Shown: piece by piece, positions 45,265 to 53,556 of the stretch | Layout of the letters: every line of letters starts with the position of its first letter | Numbering within the stretch: position 1 is the stretch's first letter | Source: Deltaproteobacteria bacterium | GTDB lineage: Bacteria > Myxococcota_A > UBA9160 > UBA4427 | Length of the DNA stretch: 64,000 bases | Assembly (NCBI GenBank): GCA_016713665.1 | Contig: JADJOR010000011.1 | Location: 496,001-560,000 of the forward strand | Direction of reading: 5' to 3' | Translations under genes and position numbers: made by a program | The notes under the pieces: generated by a model | Databases searched by the model: none | What the model was told of the DNA's origin: nothing | The model's input: only the letters and a program-made list of their open reading frames with translations

Positions 45265-45878
45265 CTCATCTCCGACATGAACGGTCGGCGGCATGTCACG
45301 CACGAAACTGGCGCGTATTCGCCCTCGTAGAAGTCCCGCCCAGGTTCTCCCGCCTTAGCTGCCGCCGTGGCTTCTGGCCCTGTCGTAACCGCCCATTCCT
45401 CCTCGTCTGGAAAGGCACCGCCAGCGTGAGGACGCCTCTTGCTTCCGGCGTAGCTGCCGTTCATGTCGTTCCTCGCGTGCTCCCCTTCGTGAAGCAGTCC
45501 CATTGCCGGCGACTGATATTCCCCTCCACTCTCACTGCAGATCAACGGGCCGAGCGCCGCGCCCGGATCCCAGAAAATGTGATTCTCCCTATATCCATTA
45601 TTCATCGAACTATTCGTGCTGATATAGAAAACGTCGCCGCTCGCCTCGAGTGCCGCGAACGGATCATCGATGCCGTTCCCGGCATAGTACGCGCGAGCTT
45701 CGTTCACAGCCGCTTTTGATCCGTCGGTCAAGAACTCGAGTCTAAGTCCAGCCTGATCTATCAATGAGATCGGATTGTTCGCGACGTATGAATAGAGATT
45801 GACTCCTCCCCTCTGCCCAATGGGATCCGCCGAGATGTATCTCCCGATTGAGGGATCATAGAACCGATGCCAGTTGTA
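45261..45878 (-). CDS. Orphan Rhs C-terminal cassette with HExxH metallopeptidase-like toxin domain
   Basis: 205 codons beginning mid-protein at YNWHRFYDPSIGRYISADPIGQ, the Rhs core boundary, with no own start (an open frame continues to 45965 through element sequence). The tail has MGLLHEGEHARNDMNG, an HExxH zinc motif at about residues 130-134, and a following PDEEEWAV that can give the third Glu ligand. That layout resembles NleD-type (peptidase M91) effectors. It would need recombination into an upstream Rhs gene to be delivered. Confidence 0.68.
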   Translation of the reverse strand, partial: YNWHRFYDPSIGRYISADPIGQRGGVNLYSYVANNPISLIDQAGLRLEFLTDGSKAAVNEARAYYAGNGIDDPFAALEASGDVFYISTNSSMNNGYRENHIFWDPGAALGPLICSESGGEYQSPAMGLLHEGEHARNDMNGSYAGSKRRPHAGGAFPDEEEWAVTTGPEATAAAKAGEPGRDFYEGEYAPVSCVTCRRPFMSEMR

Positions 45879-46058
45879 AAGAACTCGCCCCGACGATCTC
45901 CGTCGTACCGGGAGCCGCTTTCTCCTGGTGCTTCGCATCGTTGCAACACGTCGGGCCGGATGCACTCGTTGGCCTCTCCGTTTTTTCCCTAGATGCGGTT
46001 TTCAGTTGCGCGCCGAGCGGCTTGGAGACGGCGCCAGCATAGCAGCGCATCGCCTGGG

Positions 46059-46076
46059 TCGAGCAGGTTTGCTCGA
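46059..46076. repeat. Hairpin beside the recombinase 3' end (matching hairpin at 53510-53527)
   Basis: TCGAGCA and TGCTCGA arms around a 4-bp loop. The arms are identical in both elements while the loop differs (GGTT versus GCCT), which argues for selection on the stem. It could be a terminator-like structure or a recombinase site. Confidence 0.5.
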
Positions 46077-46090
46077 TCCGAGCCGCTCCA

Positions 46091-46105
46091 GGACAGCAGC
46101 TAAAG
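46091..46105. other. 15-bp end motif, element A left copy
   Basis: GGACAGCAGCTAAAG; on the minus strand it contains the TAG stop codon of the recombinase. Its inverted partner is at 51518-51532. Confidence 0.6.
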
Positions 46106-47116
46106 ATTAGAAGTCGAGGAGGATCGAGAGCCCGGGACCCGCCGATCCGCCGGGTGCGTCAGCGCCTGCACCTCTTTCAGCTTCCGGATCGAGACCTGGG
46201 TATAGATCTCCGTCGTCGAGAGCTGGCTGTGGCCCAGGATGGCCTGGATGTGGCGGATGTCTGCCCCGTTATCGAGCATCAGCGTCGCCATCGTATGACG
46301 GAAGATGTGGCAGCCCCCGCTCTTCTCGACCCCCGACGCCGCGATGTACTTCTTCACCAGGTCCGTGAGCCGGTTCTTCCGGAACGGCTCGCCGAACTCG
46401 TGCAAGAACAGCCAGCCCTCGTCGGGCTCGACCACCAGCGACGGACGGATCTCCTCCGTGTATTTCGCGATCCATTGTCCAGCTCGCTCCCCCAGCGGCA
46501 CCATGCGATCCTTCTTGCCCTTGCCCTCTCGCACCATCAGCGTCCCGTTCCGAACGTCGACGTCGTAGAGCCGCAGATTCGCGAGCTCGCTGCGACGGAT
46601 CCCCGTCGAGTAGAGCGTCTCCAGCATCGCCCGGTCCCGCACGCCCAGGTCCCCGTGCAGCGCCGTCTGCGCCAGGATCCGCTCCACCTCATCAGCGGTG
46701 AGCACGTGCTTCGGGAGCCGACGATGGACCCGCGGCAGCTCCATCTCGGAAGCCGGGTTCGAGAGGATGAAGTTCTCCCGGGCGAGCCACTTGAAGAACG
46801 CCTTCACCGGGATGAGGCGCTGCTGTTGCGTCGAGAACGACAGCGACTCCCCGTTCGCCTTGCGTCGATGGAACAGGTGCCGCCGGTAGCGCTCCAGGAT
46901 CGGCCGAGTGACGTCCTGCGGCCGATCGAGGTCCCGCTCCCCGCACCAGAACACGAACCGCCGTAGCGCCATCGCCCGGATCTCGACCGTCCTCTGCGCC
47001 AGGCCCTTCGCCAGCGACGTCTCGAGGAACTGCGCCAGATACGGCGCCATCCCGCTCGCCGCGATCGGATACGGATCCGACTTCGGCTCGCTCGCTCGAC
47101 GCTTCTTGCGCGGCAT
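46100..47116 (-). CDS. Tyrosine recombinase (Xer/integrase family), element A
   Basis: 338 aa. The N-terminal SAM-like core-binding domain (residues ~20-115, FLETSLAKGLAQRTVEIR) is followed by the catalytic domain: Arg174 in TGIRRSEL, Lys in GKGKKDR, HIFRHTMA giving His270 and Arg273, LGHSQ with His296, and the nucleophile Tyr305 in TTEIYTQV. All catalytic residues are present. Its ATG overlaps the primase stop (TAATG), so the two are co-translated. About 13 amino-acid differences separate it from the copy at 53551, and silent differences look more numerous, suggesting purifying selection. Confidence 0.93.
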   Translation of the reverse strand: MPRKKRRASEPKSDPYPIAASGMAPYLAQFLETSLAKGLAQRTVEIRAMALRRFVFWCGERDLDRPQDVTRPILERYRRHLFHRRKANGESLSFSTQQQRLIPVKAFFKWLARENFILSNPASEMELPRVHRRLPKHVLTADEVERILAQTALHGDLGVRDRAMLETLYSTGIRRSELANLRLYDVDVRNGTLMVREGKGKKDRMVPLGERAGQWIAKYTEEIRPSLVVEPDEGWLFLHEFGEPFRKNRLTDLVKKYIAASGVEKSGGCHIFRHTMATLMLDNGADIRHIQAILGHSQLSTTEIYTQVSIRKLKEVQALTHPADRRVPGSRSSSTSNL

Positions 47117-50100
47117 TAGTCGGCGGCCCGCGCCAGGAGCTCAGCTCCATGGCTACGGTACGACCCGTTCGAGCACGGTGGCCGACGAAGCGCGTCTTCC
47201 AGCGCTTCGTCCTCGATCGACGAAGAAGCCGTTTCCGGTTCAGCACTTGCCGCGTTTTCACGACCCGGACCCACCCCGGACCACGGGCGGACCAGGCCCG
47301 GACCGGACCCGGCCAACCCCTCGCCTTGCCCGGACTTCTTTTCGTCGTAACCCAGCTTCGAGGCCGGGATCAGACCCATCAGGAACGACTCGCCCCGGTC
47401 CCCTTCGCCCCCGTACAGCAGCTCGTACGTATAAGACTGGCCCCGGCTCCCGCGATGCACGAGCAGGTATTCCATCTCGGCGAGCCGCCCCAGATGCACC
47501 TTGAGTGGCGTGTCGCTCCACTGCGTCGCGTCGCGGATATCCCGGCGGCTGAACCGGAAGTCCGCTCGCTCGATCTCGAGCGCCTTGCACCGCTCCCGCA
47601 CCCACGCATCCAGCTTGCGAAGCAGCTCCCGCGTCTTCGGCGGCAGCTCGTCGAGGGTTCGGCCGAGGACCTCATGCGCGAGCCGGTTCGCCGTCTCGAT
47701 GTCCGAAGGCGCCACCTCGATGTAGCGGAGCGTCTTTCCCTCGTGCTCGACGGCCTGGATCTTCCGCTGGTGCTGATGCAAGAGCGCGATCGAGTCGATC
47801 AGCGTGAGATATTTCTCGTGGTCGCGCCGCGTCCGCGTCCGGTCGTCCACGAACGTCAGCCGCTCCCCGTACGGGTTCACGACGGCCAGCGGCTGCAACA
47901 GACGCTGCGCATTGCGATGCAGCCGAAGCACCTCCTCCCGACCCGCCTTCGCGAGCAGCCCCGAGAGCGTCCTCTTCCTGCGCTGGCTCGCATGGATGGC
48001 ACGGGTCTGCTCCCGACCCTCGTCGACGGTCAACACCACGCAACGATTGAGGAGCTCCTCGTCGACGTCGATCGCCGTCGTCGTCAGCATGATCATCACC
48101 GGGCCCTTGACCGAGTACTCCTGCGTCCGCAGCGCCCCCGTCTCCGGGTCCTTCCCCGTGCTCGCGATCGTGAGCTCGCCCTCGGATTGCAGGAGCTTCA
48201 ACGCGTACGAGGCGGTGCTCGCCCCTTCCTCCTCGACGATCGCGAGCACCTTGTGCTGAAGGTCCCGCTCCCCCATGTAGAACAGCGACTGGCCCGTCAG
48301 GGCGGAGTATTTCGTGCGCTCTTCCTCGGGGATGAACGCCAAGACCGCATCCATCAGCGCCGACTTTCCTGCCGCACTCGTCGACTGCACCACGATCGCG
48401 AGCGGTGCGTCGAGCTTCCTCGAGATCCCGGCCAGGTAACCCACGAGCTTGTTCGTTCCCTCGCCGACCACCCCGCAGCGCTCGAAGTCCCCCTCGATGC
48501 GAGCCAGCAGCCTCGGATCCCGCAGCAGCTCGAGCGCCGCTTGCCGATCCTCGTCGCCCAGCTCCAGGTTCTTCTCTTTAGCCGCTCTCTCTGTCTCGAT
48601 CCGCTCCGTCTGCAGCGCTTCCAGCTTGAGCAGGATCTTCCCCAGGTCGCCCCGGATCACCTCCTCCTGCACGCCCAGCTCGACGGCCGCTTGCTCCGTA
48701 AAAGCCTTCCGGGGCCGCTGCTGGTAGAGATCGAACGTGTCGACGTGCATCGCGTGCCCACCGCCGCCCTCGAACGCCGTCCCCGTCACGAGCACGTTGA
48801 CGCGCAGGCTCTCGAGGCTCGCGTTCTTCGCCACACCCCGGATCCGGTAACGGCGATCGCCCAGGCCGATCACGATCTCGTCGCCGGCGATCTCGGCCGC
48901 CACCAGCGCCTTCGGCGCCGGCGGCAGCACGACGGCCGGAAGCGCCTCGATCTCTTCCCCTTTCCCAGCCTCTTCCGCGGCCTCCAGGACAGCAGCTAAA
49001 GAGGGACTGGGCTCAGTCTCTCGACGTTCCTCTCGTCCCCGTTCGGCTGGCCCGGGACGCGATGCGGCGCCCACAGGAGGCTTCGAGGGAAGGGATGGAG
49101 GAACGGACGCCGGAGCTCGGACCACGGCGTCGTTCGCGACGGATTCGGCGGAGGGCGCCATCGGCGCCGGCGCCGTCGTCGTGATCGCCTTCGCACTGCC
49201 CTTGCCCAGCCACAAGGCCGAGCGGATCGCGATGCCCAAGCTCTTCGACGCCGGCCTCACCTCCAGCGCGTACTCGTTCGCGTCCATCCCCTTCGCGAAC
49301 TGGATTCGGTAGCAGTCGAGACCTTCCCCCTGCAGCTGTTTTGCCAGCTTCTCCGCTGCCCCGTCCCCCGCCGCGTCCCGGTCATACGCGATCAACACCC
49401 GCTCCGTCCCGTACTGCTTGAACGCCGCCAGATGATCCTTGGTAAAACCCTCGACGCCGTAGCTCGCCGTCACGTTGCGGAACCCCGCGCACCAGAACGT
49501 CAGCGCGTCGATCAACGACTCGCACAGGATGATTTCCTTCGAGGCCGCGAGCGCCGATCGATTCCAGATCCCCCGATGCGGCCCCGGCAGGTACAGGTGA
49601 AGCGGCGTCCCCTCCCGAAGACCCGGCGTGATCTTCCGCCCGTAGACCTCCGTCACCTCGCCCCGCTCGCCGAAGATCGGGATCACGAGGGACCCGTTGA
49701 AGTGCTCGTGGCCCGAAGGGCGAAGCAACCCGATCCGCTGCAGCGCCCCCGGATCGCCGCCCCCCTCCCGTCGGTTCTTCGCCGGCAGCCGGTAGCCCAA
49801 GGTCCGGTTCGCGAACCCCAGCTTGAACTTCGCGATCGCCTCGCTCGAAGCGATCCCCCGCTTCTCCAGATACGCCAGCGCCTCCGGCGACTGCAGCAGC
49901 TGCTCGTGGTAGTACTCGATCACCTGGCCCGCGAGCCGCTCGTCCTCGGCGCTCGCCTCCAGCGCCGTCGGCAGCTTCTGCACCGTCGAACGCTTTCCCA
50001 GCGTCTTCGGCGACGACGTCGGCTGATAGTCCGCTTGCAAGAGCTCGACGGCGTGCCGGAACGACACGCCCTCGGCCCGCATCACCCAGTCGACGACCGA

Positions 50101-50307
50101 GCCCCCGGCCTGACACGCCCCCAGGCAGTGCCACAGGTTCTTCGACGGCGTGATCACCAGACTCGGCTCGTGATCCTCGTGGAACGGGCACAGCCCGACC
50201 CGATCCTGGCCGCGCCGCTCGAGCACGATCCCCTGGCTCTCGGCGAGCCGCTCGAGCGAGACCTCCACCTTCAGCCGCTCGAGCTCGCCCTCCGGGATGC
50301 GCGCCAT
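47116..50307 (-). CDS. CHC2 primase-Toprim-AAA+ helicase fusion, element A
   Basis: 1063 aa behind GGGAGGAA. A CHC2 zinc finger (Cys40, His43, Cys61, Cys65 in LCPFH...WHCLGAC) and an intermediate helical part lead to a Toprim fold (Glu263 in ILCESLIDAL; Asp309 and Asp311 in LIAYDRDAAG). A low-complexity linker (~365-455) follows, then an ATPase with P-loop QSTSAAGKSALMD (641-653) and Walker B VLAIVEEEG. The C-terminus resembles a winged helix (RFSRRDIRDATQWSDTPLKVHLGRLAEMEYL). It likely primes and unwinds element DNA. It is divergent from XRE and coupled to the recombinase. Confidence 0.88.
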   Translation of the reverse strand: MARIPEGELERLKVEVSLERLAESQGIVLERRGQDRVGLCPFHEDHEPSLVITPSKNLWHCLGACQAGGSVVDWVMRAEGVSFRHAVELLQADYQPTSSPKTLGKRSTVQKLPTALEASAEDERLAGQVIEYYHEQLLQSPEALAYLEKRGIASSEAIAKFKLGFANRTLGYRLPAKNRREGGGDPGALQRIGLLRPSGHEHFNGSLVIPIFGERGEVTEVYGRKITPGLREGTPLHLYLPGPHRGIWNRSALAASKEIILCESLIDALTFWCAGFRNVTASYGVEGFTKDHLAAFKQYGTERVLIAYDRDAAGDGAAEKLAKQLQGEGLDCYRIQFAKGMDANEYALEVRPASKSLGIAIRSALWLGKGSAKAITTTAPAPMAPSAESVANDAVVRAPASVPPSLPSKPPVGAASRPGPAERGREERRETEPSPSLAAVLEAAEEAGKGEEIEALPAVVLPPAPKALVAAEIAGDEIVIGLGDRRYRIRGVAKNASLESLRVNVLVTGTAFEGGGGHAMHVDTFDLYQQRPRKAFTEQAAVELGVQEEVIRGDLGKILLKLEALQTERIETERAAKEKNLELGDEDRQAALELLRDPRLLARIEGDFERCGVVGEGTNKLVGYLAGISRKLDAPLAIVVQSTSAAGKSALMDAVLAFIPEEERTKYSALTGQSLFYMGERDLQHKVLAIVEEEGASTASYALKLLQSEGELTIASTGKDPETGALRTQEYSVKGPVMIMLTTTAIDVDEELLNRCVVLTVDEGREQTRAIHASQRRKRTLSGLLAKAGREEVLRLHRNAQRLLQPLAVVNPYGERLTFVDDRTRTRRDHEKYLTLIDSIALLHQHQRKIQAVEHEGKTLRYIEVAPSDIETANRLAHEVLGRTLDELPPKTRELLRKLDAWVRERCKALEIERADFRFSRRDIRDATQWSDTPLKVHLGRLAEMEYLLVHRGSRGQSYTYELLYGGEGDRGESFLMGLIPASKLGYDEKKSGQGEGLAGSGPGLVRPWSGVGPGRENAASAEPETASSSIEDEALEDALRRPPCSNGSYRSHGAELLARAAD
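48576..49001. repeat. Two internal copies of the 15-bp motif within primase A, inverted
   Basis: CTTTAGCCGCTCTCT at 48576-48590 and GGACAGCAGCTAAAG at 48987-49001. In the gene they encode RAAKE (using AGA) and SLAAVL (using TTA), codons otherwise rare in this GC-rich sequence, which suggests that the DNA motif rather than the peptide is conserved. Confidence 0.6.
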
Positions 50308-50384
50308 CGGATTCCTCCCTCGCGCCCAACCCTGTCAAGACCCGCTGCAAAAAAACGGGCCGCTGGTGGACTCGACCCCTTGTT

Positions 50385-50398
50385 ACAAGTAATCTTGT
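50385..50398. promoter_or_regulatory. Candidate XRE operator, element A
   Basis: ACAAG-TAAT-CTTGT inverted repeat between the divergent primase and XRE genes. The aligned site in element B reads ACCAG-TAAG-CTGGT: both arms changed together. Confidence 0.55.
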
Positions 50399-50462
50399 CT
50401 ACATGCAAGCCGCCCCCGCCCTGGAACCCGGTTTCGACAGAACCCGCCCGTACACTTCCTCC

Positions 50463-50831
50463 ATGCCCAGGAAGCTCCAACGCACTCGACCCAAGCAGGG
50501 CAGTCGGCTCGCCGCGCTCCGACGCGCCGCCGGACTCACCCAGACCGAGCTCGCCCAGCTCGTCGGCGAGACCCAGCAGAACATCGCCTATTGGGAGCAG
50601 AGCTAGCGGCCACCCCGATCCGACGTCCTCCCGAAGCTGGCCCGCGTCCTCGGGATCCAGATCGATCACCTCCTCGACGGCACCGCCGATCTCCCCAAGA
50701 CCCGACGCGCCGGCCCCGTCGGCCGCGTCCAGAAGGTCTTCGAAGAGGTCGCCGCGCTCCCCCGGAAGCAGCAGGAGCGCATCGTCGAGACCGTCTCCGC
50801 CCTCGTCGAGCAGTACAGGCGAAGAGCCTGA
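50463..50831 (+). pseudogene. XRE-family regulator, element A, with in-frame amber stop
   Basis: Aligned codon by codon with the intact 122-aa copy at 57940. The HTH (SRLAALRRAAGLTQTELAQLVGETQQNIAYWEQS) is interrupted by TAG at 50604-50606, codon 48, where the other copy has GAG. Beyond it the frame continues RPPRSDVLPKLARVLGIQIDHLLDG to the same end. Loss of the second part would remove the end of the HTH domain, so element A probably lacks its own repressor unless the copy from B acts in trans. Confidence 0.82.
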
Positions 50832-50877
50832 TCGCTCGATACGGTCCTCCAGATTCGAGACCGCCCAGGAGCGCACC

Positions 50878-51090
50878 ATGTCGACGCCGGCCCGTTCCGA
50901 GAAGCAGCTGATCGAGAAGATCCGACGCCTGCCGGCCCACCGGGTCGCTGAGGTCGAGGATTTCGTCGACTTCCTGCGAAGCCGTGAAGACGGCGACCCG
51001 CCCCTCGGCCAGGCCGTCACGAAGCTCTCCGAGGCCGCCTTCGCCCAGGTCTGGGACAACCCCGACGACGCCGACTATGACCGGCTCTAA
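50878..51090 (+). CDS. DUF2281-like antitoxin
   Basis: 70 aa. The segment LIEKIRRLPAHRVAEVEDFVDFLR is the DUF2281/VapB-like short helical motif, followed by an acidic tail (WDNPDDADYDRL) typical of antitoxins that wrap a toxin. It is preceded by AGGAG and followed after 59 bp by a MazF-type toxin. Probably the antitoxin partner and autorepressor of that pair. Confidence 0.78.
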   Translation: MSTPARSEKQLIEKIRRLPAHRVAEVEDFVDFLRSREDGDPPLGQAVTKLSEAAFAQVWDNPDDADYDRL

Positions 51091-51149
51091 GGGGACCCGC
51101 TCTGAGACGACCCCCTCGGACTCGAACCGTTCGGAGAACGCCCGCTGAG

Positions 51150-51506
51150 ATGGCCCGAGCCAAGATCGATGCCGAGTTCGGGGACGTGCTGCTCGTGCCG
51201 TTTCCGTTTACCGATCAGACCGCCGTCAAGCAGCGACCCGCCGTCGTCGTCAGCAGCAACGCCTACCACCGCGATCGGCCCGATCTCATCATCCTCGCCG
51301 TCACCAGTCAGACCCGGCCCGGCGACGGCAAGATCGGCGAGGCCGCCATCGACCACTGGGAAGAGGCGGGCCTCCTCAAGCCCTCCGTCCTCAAGCCGCT
51401 GCTCGCGACCCTCGAGCGAGGGCTCGTGCGCCGCAAGCTCGGACACCTCGGCCAGGATGATCGCCACACCCTTCGACGCCTGCTCGACGAGATCCTCGGC
51501 GAGTAG
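51150..51506 (+). CDS. MazF/PemK-type toxin
   Basis: 118 aa. FGDVLLVPFPFTDQTAVKQRPAVVVSSNAYH is the opening SH3-like barrel of the PemK/MazF family with the conserved RPAVV motif; LIILAVTSQTRPG and LLKPSVLKPLLATLERGLV follow. These toxins are usually ribosome-independent mRNA endonucleases. It is the last gene before the 15-bp motif at 51518, so the toxin-antitoxin pair occupies the same cargo slot that holds the membrane/TIR pair in element B. Confidence 0.85.
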   Translation: MARAKIDAEFGDVLLVPFPFTDQTAVKQRPAVVVSSNAYHRDRPDLIILAVTSQTRPGDGKIGEAAIDHWEEAGLLKPSVLKPLLATLERGLVRRKLGHLGQDDRHTLRRLLDEILGE

Positions 51507-51517
51507 AGGATTTTTTC

Positions 51518-51532
51518 CTTTAGCCGCTCTCC
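51518..51532. other. 15-bp end motif, element A right copy
   Basis: CTTTAGCCGCTCTCC, 12 bp after the MazF stop. Reverse complement GGAGAGCGGCTAAAG, matching the left copy at 12 of 15 positions in inverted orientation. Confidence 0.6.
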
Positions 51533-51956
51533 TCGCCGCGGCGGCGCAGCCGCCGTGGGCGGCGCGGCCGAAGGCCGCACCGCGCCTCCGGCGCGGCCGT
51601 CGAGACGCGCATCCATTCGGACCCGGGCTCCGAGCCCGGCCCTGGACCGCAACGGCAGAAGCGGCCGACCCGGCACGGCGGAGCCCCAAGTTGACATAAC
51701 GTACGTTATGTCAAGTCTCCCGCAGCGAAGCGGAGGGAGACCCAGGCGGGCCCCGGACAGGGGCAGCGCGGATAACGCAGCGTTATCGGCGAGGGCATGC
51801 ATCGCGACGTGAACGGCTGGGGAGCGAAGCGGACCAGACGGGCGCGGCGCTTGCTCGCCCGCCTGCCCCGGGGAGGAGCGGAGCGGGACGCCGCCCGGCG
51901 GCGGCTCGCGCAGCGACGAGGGGAGGGGCTCGACGCAGCTTGGGGCGGGGGACGAG
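51533..51956. repeat. Conserved palindrome-rich noncoding tract, element A
   Basis: No gene. It contains CGGGCTC-C-GAGCCCG near 51620-51640; a perfect 24-bp palindrome with half-site TTGACATAACGT near 51692-51715; a GTCTCCC/GGGAGAC hairpin directly after it; and GATAACGC-A-GCGTTATC near 51768-51784. The tract is repeated in element B (59294-59722). Candidate replication origin or recombination region. Confidence 0.7.
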
Positions 51957-52076
51957 CGAGGCGGCAACTCATCAGCAACTCATGTACATGATTGACGATC
52001 ACCTTCTCAAGCATTTGACGCATGCGCCCGATTTCTAGTCCTATGACCTGCGTACGCGCAGAGACTGGAGGATTAG

Positions 52077-52844
52077 ATGAGCACTGGCACGTTGCGTCGC
52101 TGGGTCGTCTTTTCAATAACCGGCGCTGTCGTCGTCTCGACGGGGTGTTCGAATAGGATCTCAGCCTCGTCGGCAAAGGAAAGTCTCGCCAGTTGCGGGC
52201 GCGATAACAAGCTCGTCTGGGCCACGGGCGCCGTCCCCGGTCATGCCTCAGAGGTTCTCGACGTTGGGTGTATTGGCGCATCCGGAAAGCGAGATGGGCC
52301 CGCAGTTCGCATTGTGGAGGGCCGTGCGGTCAGCTTCGCCAACTTTTCCGACGGGGTGCAAGACGGCCCCAGCGTCGTATTGGCAGCTGACGGATCCCTC
52401 CAGGCGGTGACGGTTTCGAAACGCGGTGTGCCGCGGAGGGCGTACTTCATGAGTCCAGAGGGCTGGATCCACCATTCGGCGGAGATCGACATCACGACCG
52501 CTTCGACTACTCATACGTATTGGCACGAAACCGGCTTCATGAAGAATAGGTTCACCACGATTCGCCCCGATCACTCGACGGATCCAAATTCCGCCGTACT
52601 GAACGGGCCATTCTTCGCGTGGCACAGCGACGGAGGCCTTCTCGCAAGAGGCAGCTATCAGAACGGAGAGAAGACCGGTCCTTGGCGGTGCCACGCTGAT
52701 CCGTTACTCAAGGAAGTTTCGATCAGTCTTCCCGATTTTGGGACGCTAGCCGAGGGCGATGAGGCCAGAGAAGCGCTCGACAGATGTGTCGCTTCGCTCT
52801 TCCAGCAGGAACACGCCATGCCCGTCGCATCTACCGCTCGCTGA
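52077..52844 (+). CDS. Lipoprotein with MORN-like repeat
   Basis: 255 aa. SITGAVVVSTGCSN is a lipoprotein signal with lipidated Cys24. The body contains LNGPFFAWHSDGGLLARGSYQNGEKTGPWRC in blocks, the MORN_2/YwqK-like pattern (G-P-x-x-x-W-H-x-D-G-x-L-x-x-x-G-x-Y-x-x-G-x-x-x-G-P-W). It lies alone on the plus strand in the unique 1.4-kb segment between elements A and B, converging on the broken Rhs tail. YwqK-type proteins are sometimes annotated as antitoxins, so a protective role is possible but unproven. Confidence 0.72.
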   Translation: MSTGTLRRWVVFSITGAVVVSTGCSNRISASSAKESLASCGRDNKLVWATGAVPGHASEVLDVGCIGASGKRDGPAVRIVEGRAVSFANFSDGVQDGPSVVLAADGSLQAVTVSKRGVPRRAYFMSPEGWIHHSAEIDITTASTTHTYWHETGFMKNRFTTIRPDHSTDPNSAVLNGPFFAWHSDGGLLARGSYQNGEKTGPWRCHADPLLKEVSISLPDFGTLAEGDEAREALDRCVASLFQQEHAMPVASTAR

Positions 52845-52865
52845 TGGTGCCATCGGCGGGAGTCG

Positions 52866-53331
52866 TCAGAGCGCCTCGCCTAGACCCTTTCGAATCGCGT
52901 CGAGCATTCTCGACGCGCTCTCCGCGCCGTCTTTCGCCGCCTCCTGAAACTTGTCGAGTGTCGACCTCGGAGGACTAGGAAAGTCCGGTGCGCCCTCAAC
53001 TAGCAGTTCTCCAGTTGCGCCGCCCAGTTCAAAGCCCGCTGCTGTGGTGCACTCCGCTCGGACAGCCTCGCACGCTTCCGGGGATCCTACTTCGGGCTCA
53101 CAGAGTCCTGACTTCTCGCTAGCTCGAGCTTCTCCCACGCCCCCCAAGAAACTCTTCAGCCGGGCTAGGAAACGAGCTCCTGCCCCCGTGGCGTCATTGA
53201 GCCCGAACGGGTCAATCAAGTTTGAAGGATTATTCGACGCAGCTGTAGACGTTGATCCCGCCCATCTGCCCGATGGGATCCGCCGAGATGTACCGCCCGA
53301 TGCTCGGGTCATAATATCTGTGCCAGTTGTA
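52866..53331 (-). pseudogene. Second orphan Rhs C-terminal cassette, frameshifted
   Basis: Starts at YNWHRYYDPSIGRYISADPIGQMGGINVYS, then stops (CVE, stop) at 53230. A shift of one base near 53240 resumes NNPSNLIDPFGLNDATGAGARFLARLKSFLGG and an Ala/Glu-rich tail ending AIRKGLGEAL. The tail shows no recognisable toxin family. No immunity gene follows on the same strand; the convergent lipoprotein occupies that place. Confidence 0.75.
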
Positions 53332-53541
53332 ATGAACTCGCCCCGACGACCTCCGTCGTACCGGGAGCCGTTTTCTCCTGGCGCTTCGCATCGTTGCAAC
53401 ACGCTGGGCCGGATGCACTCGTTGGCCTCTCCGTTTTTTCCCTAGATGCGGTTTTCAGTTGCGCGCCGAGCGACGAGAACGGCGCCAGCATAGCAGCGCA
53501 TCGCCCAGGTCGAGCAGCCTTGCTCGATCCGAGCCGCTCCA

Positions 53542-53556
53542 GGACAGCAGCTAAAG
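53542..53556. other. 15-bp end motif, element B left copy
   Basis: GGACAGCAGCTAAAG, identical to the element A left copy and again containing the recombinase stop codon. Inverted partner at 59279-59293. Confidence 0.6.

Larger units (their letters stand above)
45879..51956. mobile_element. Recombinase-primase element A (6.1 kb)
   Basis: Bounded on the left by the Rhs core fragment and on the right by the point where similarity to element B ends (GACGAG at 51951-51956). Gene order: noncoding leader, tyrosine recombinase, primase-helicase (both minus), then XRE pseudogene, DUF2281 and MazF-type genes (plus), then a palindromic noncoding tract. The ends were set by comparison with element B, not by a target duplication, so exact termini are uncertain. 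Confidence 0.7.

Noticed and set aside
45879..45965. The 45965 start as the true start of the metallopeptidase Rhs tail.
   Set aside because: Bases 45879-45965 belong to the element's conserved leader, which has the same sequence in element B beside a different tail; the residues encoded have no Rhs similarity.
51660..51800. The palindromic tract as an integron attC site.
   Set aside because: The dyads have TAACG/CGTTA arms but I could not find paired GTTRRRY and RYYYAAC boxes with the expected spacing, and no IntI-specific domain was seen in the recombinase.
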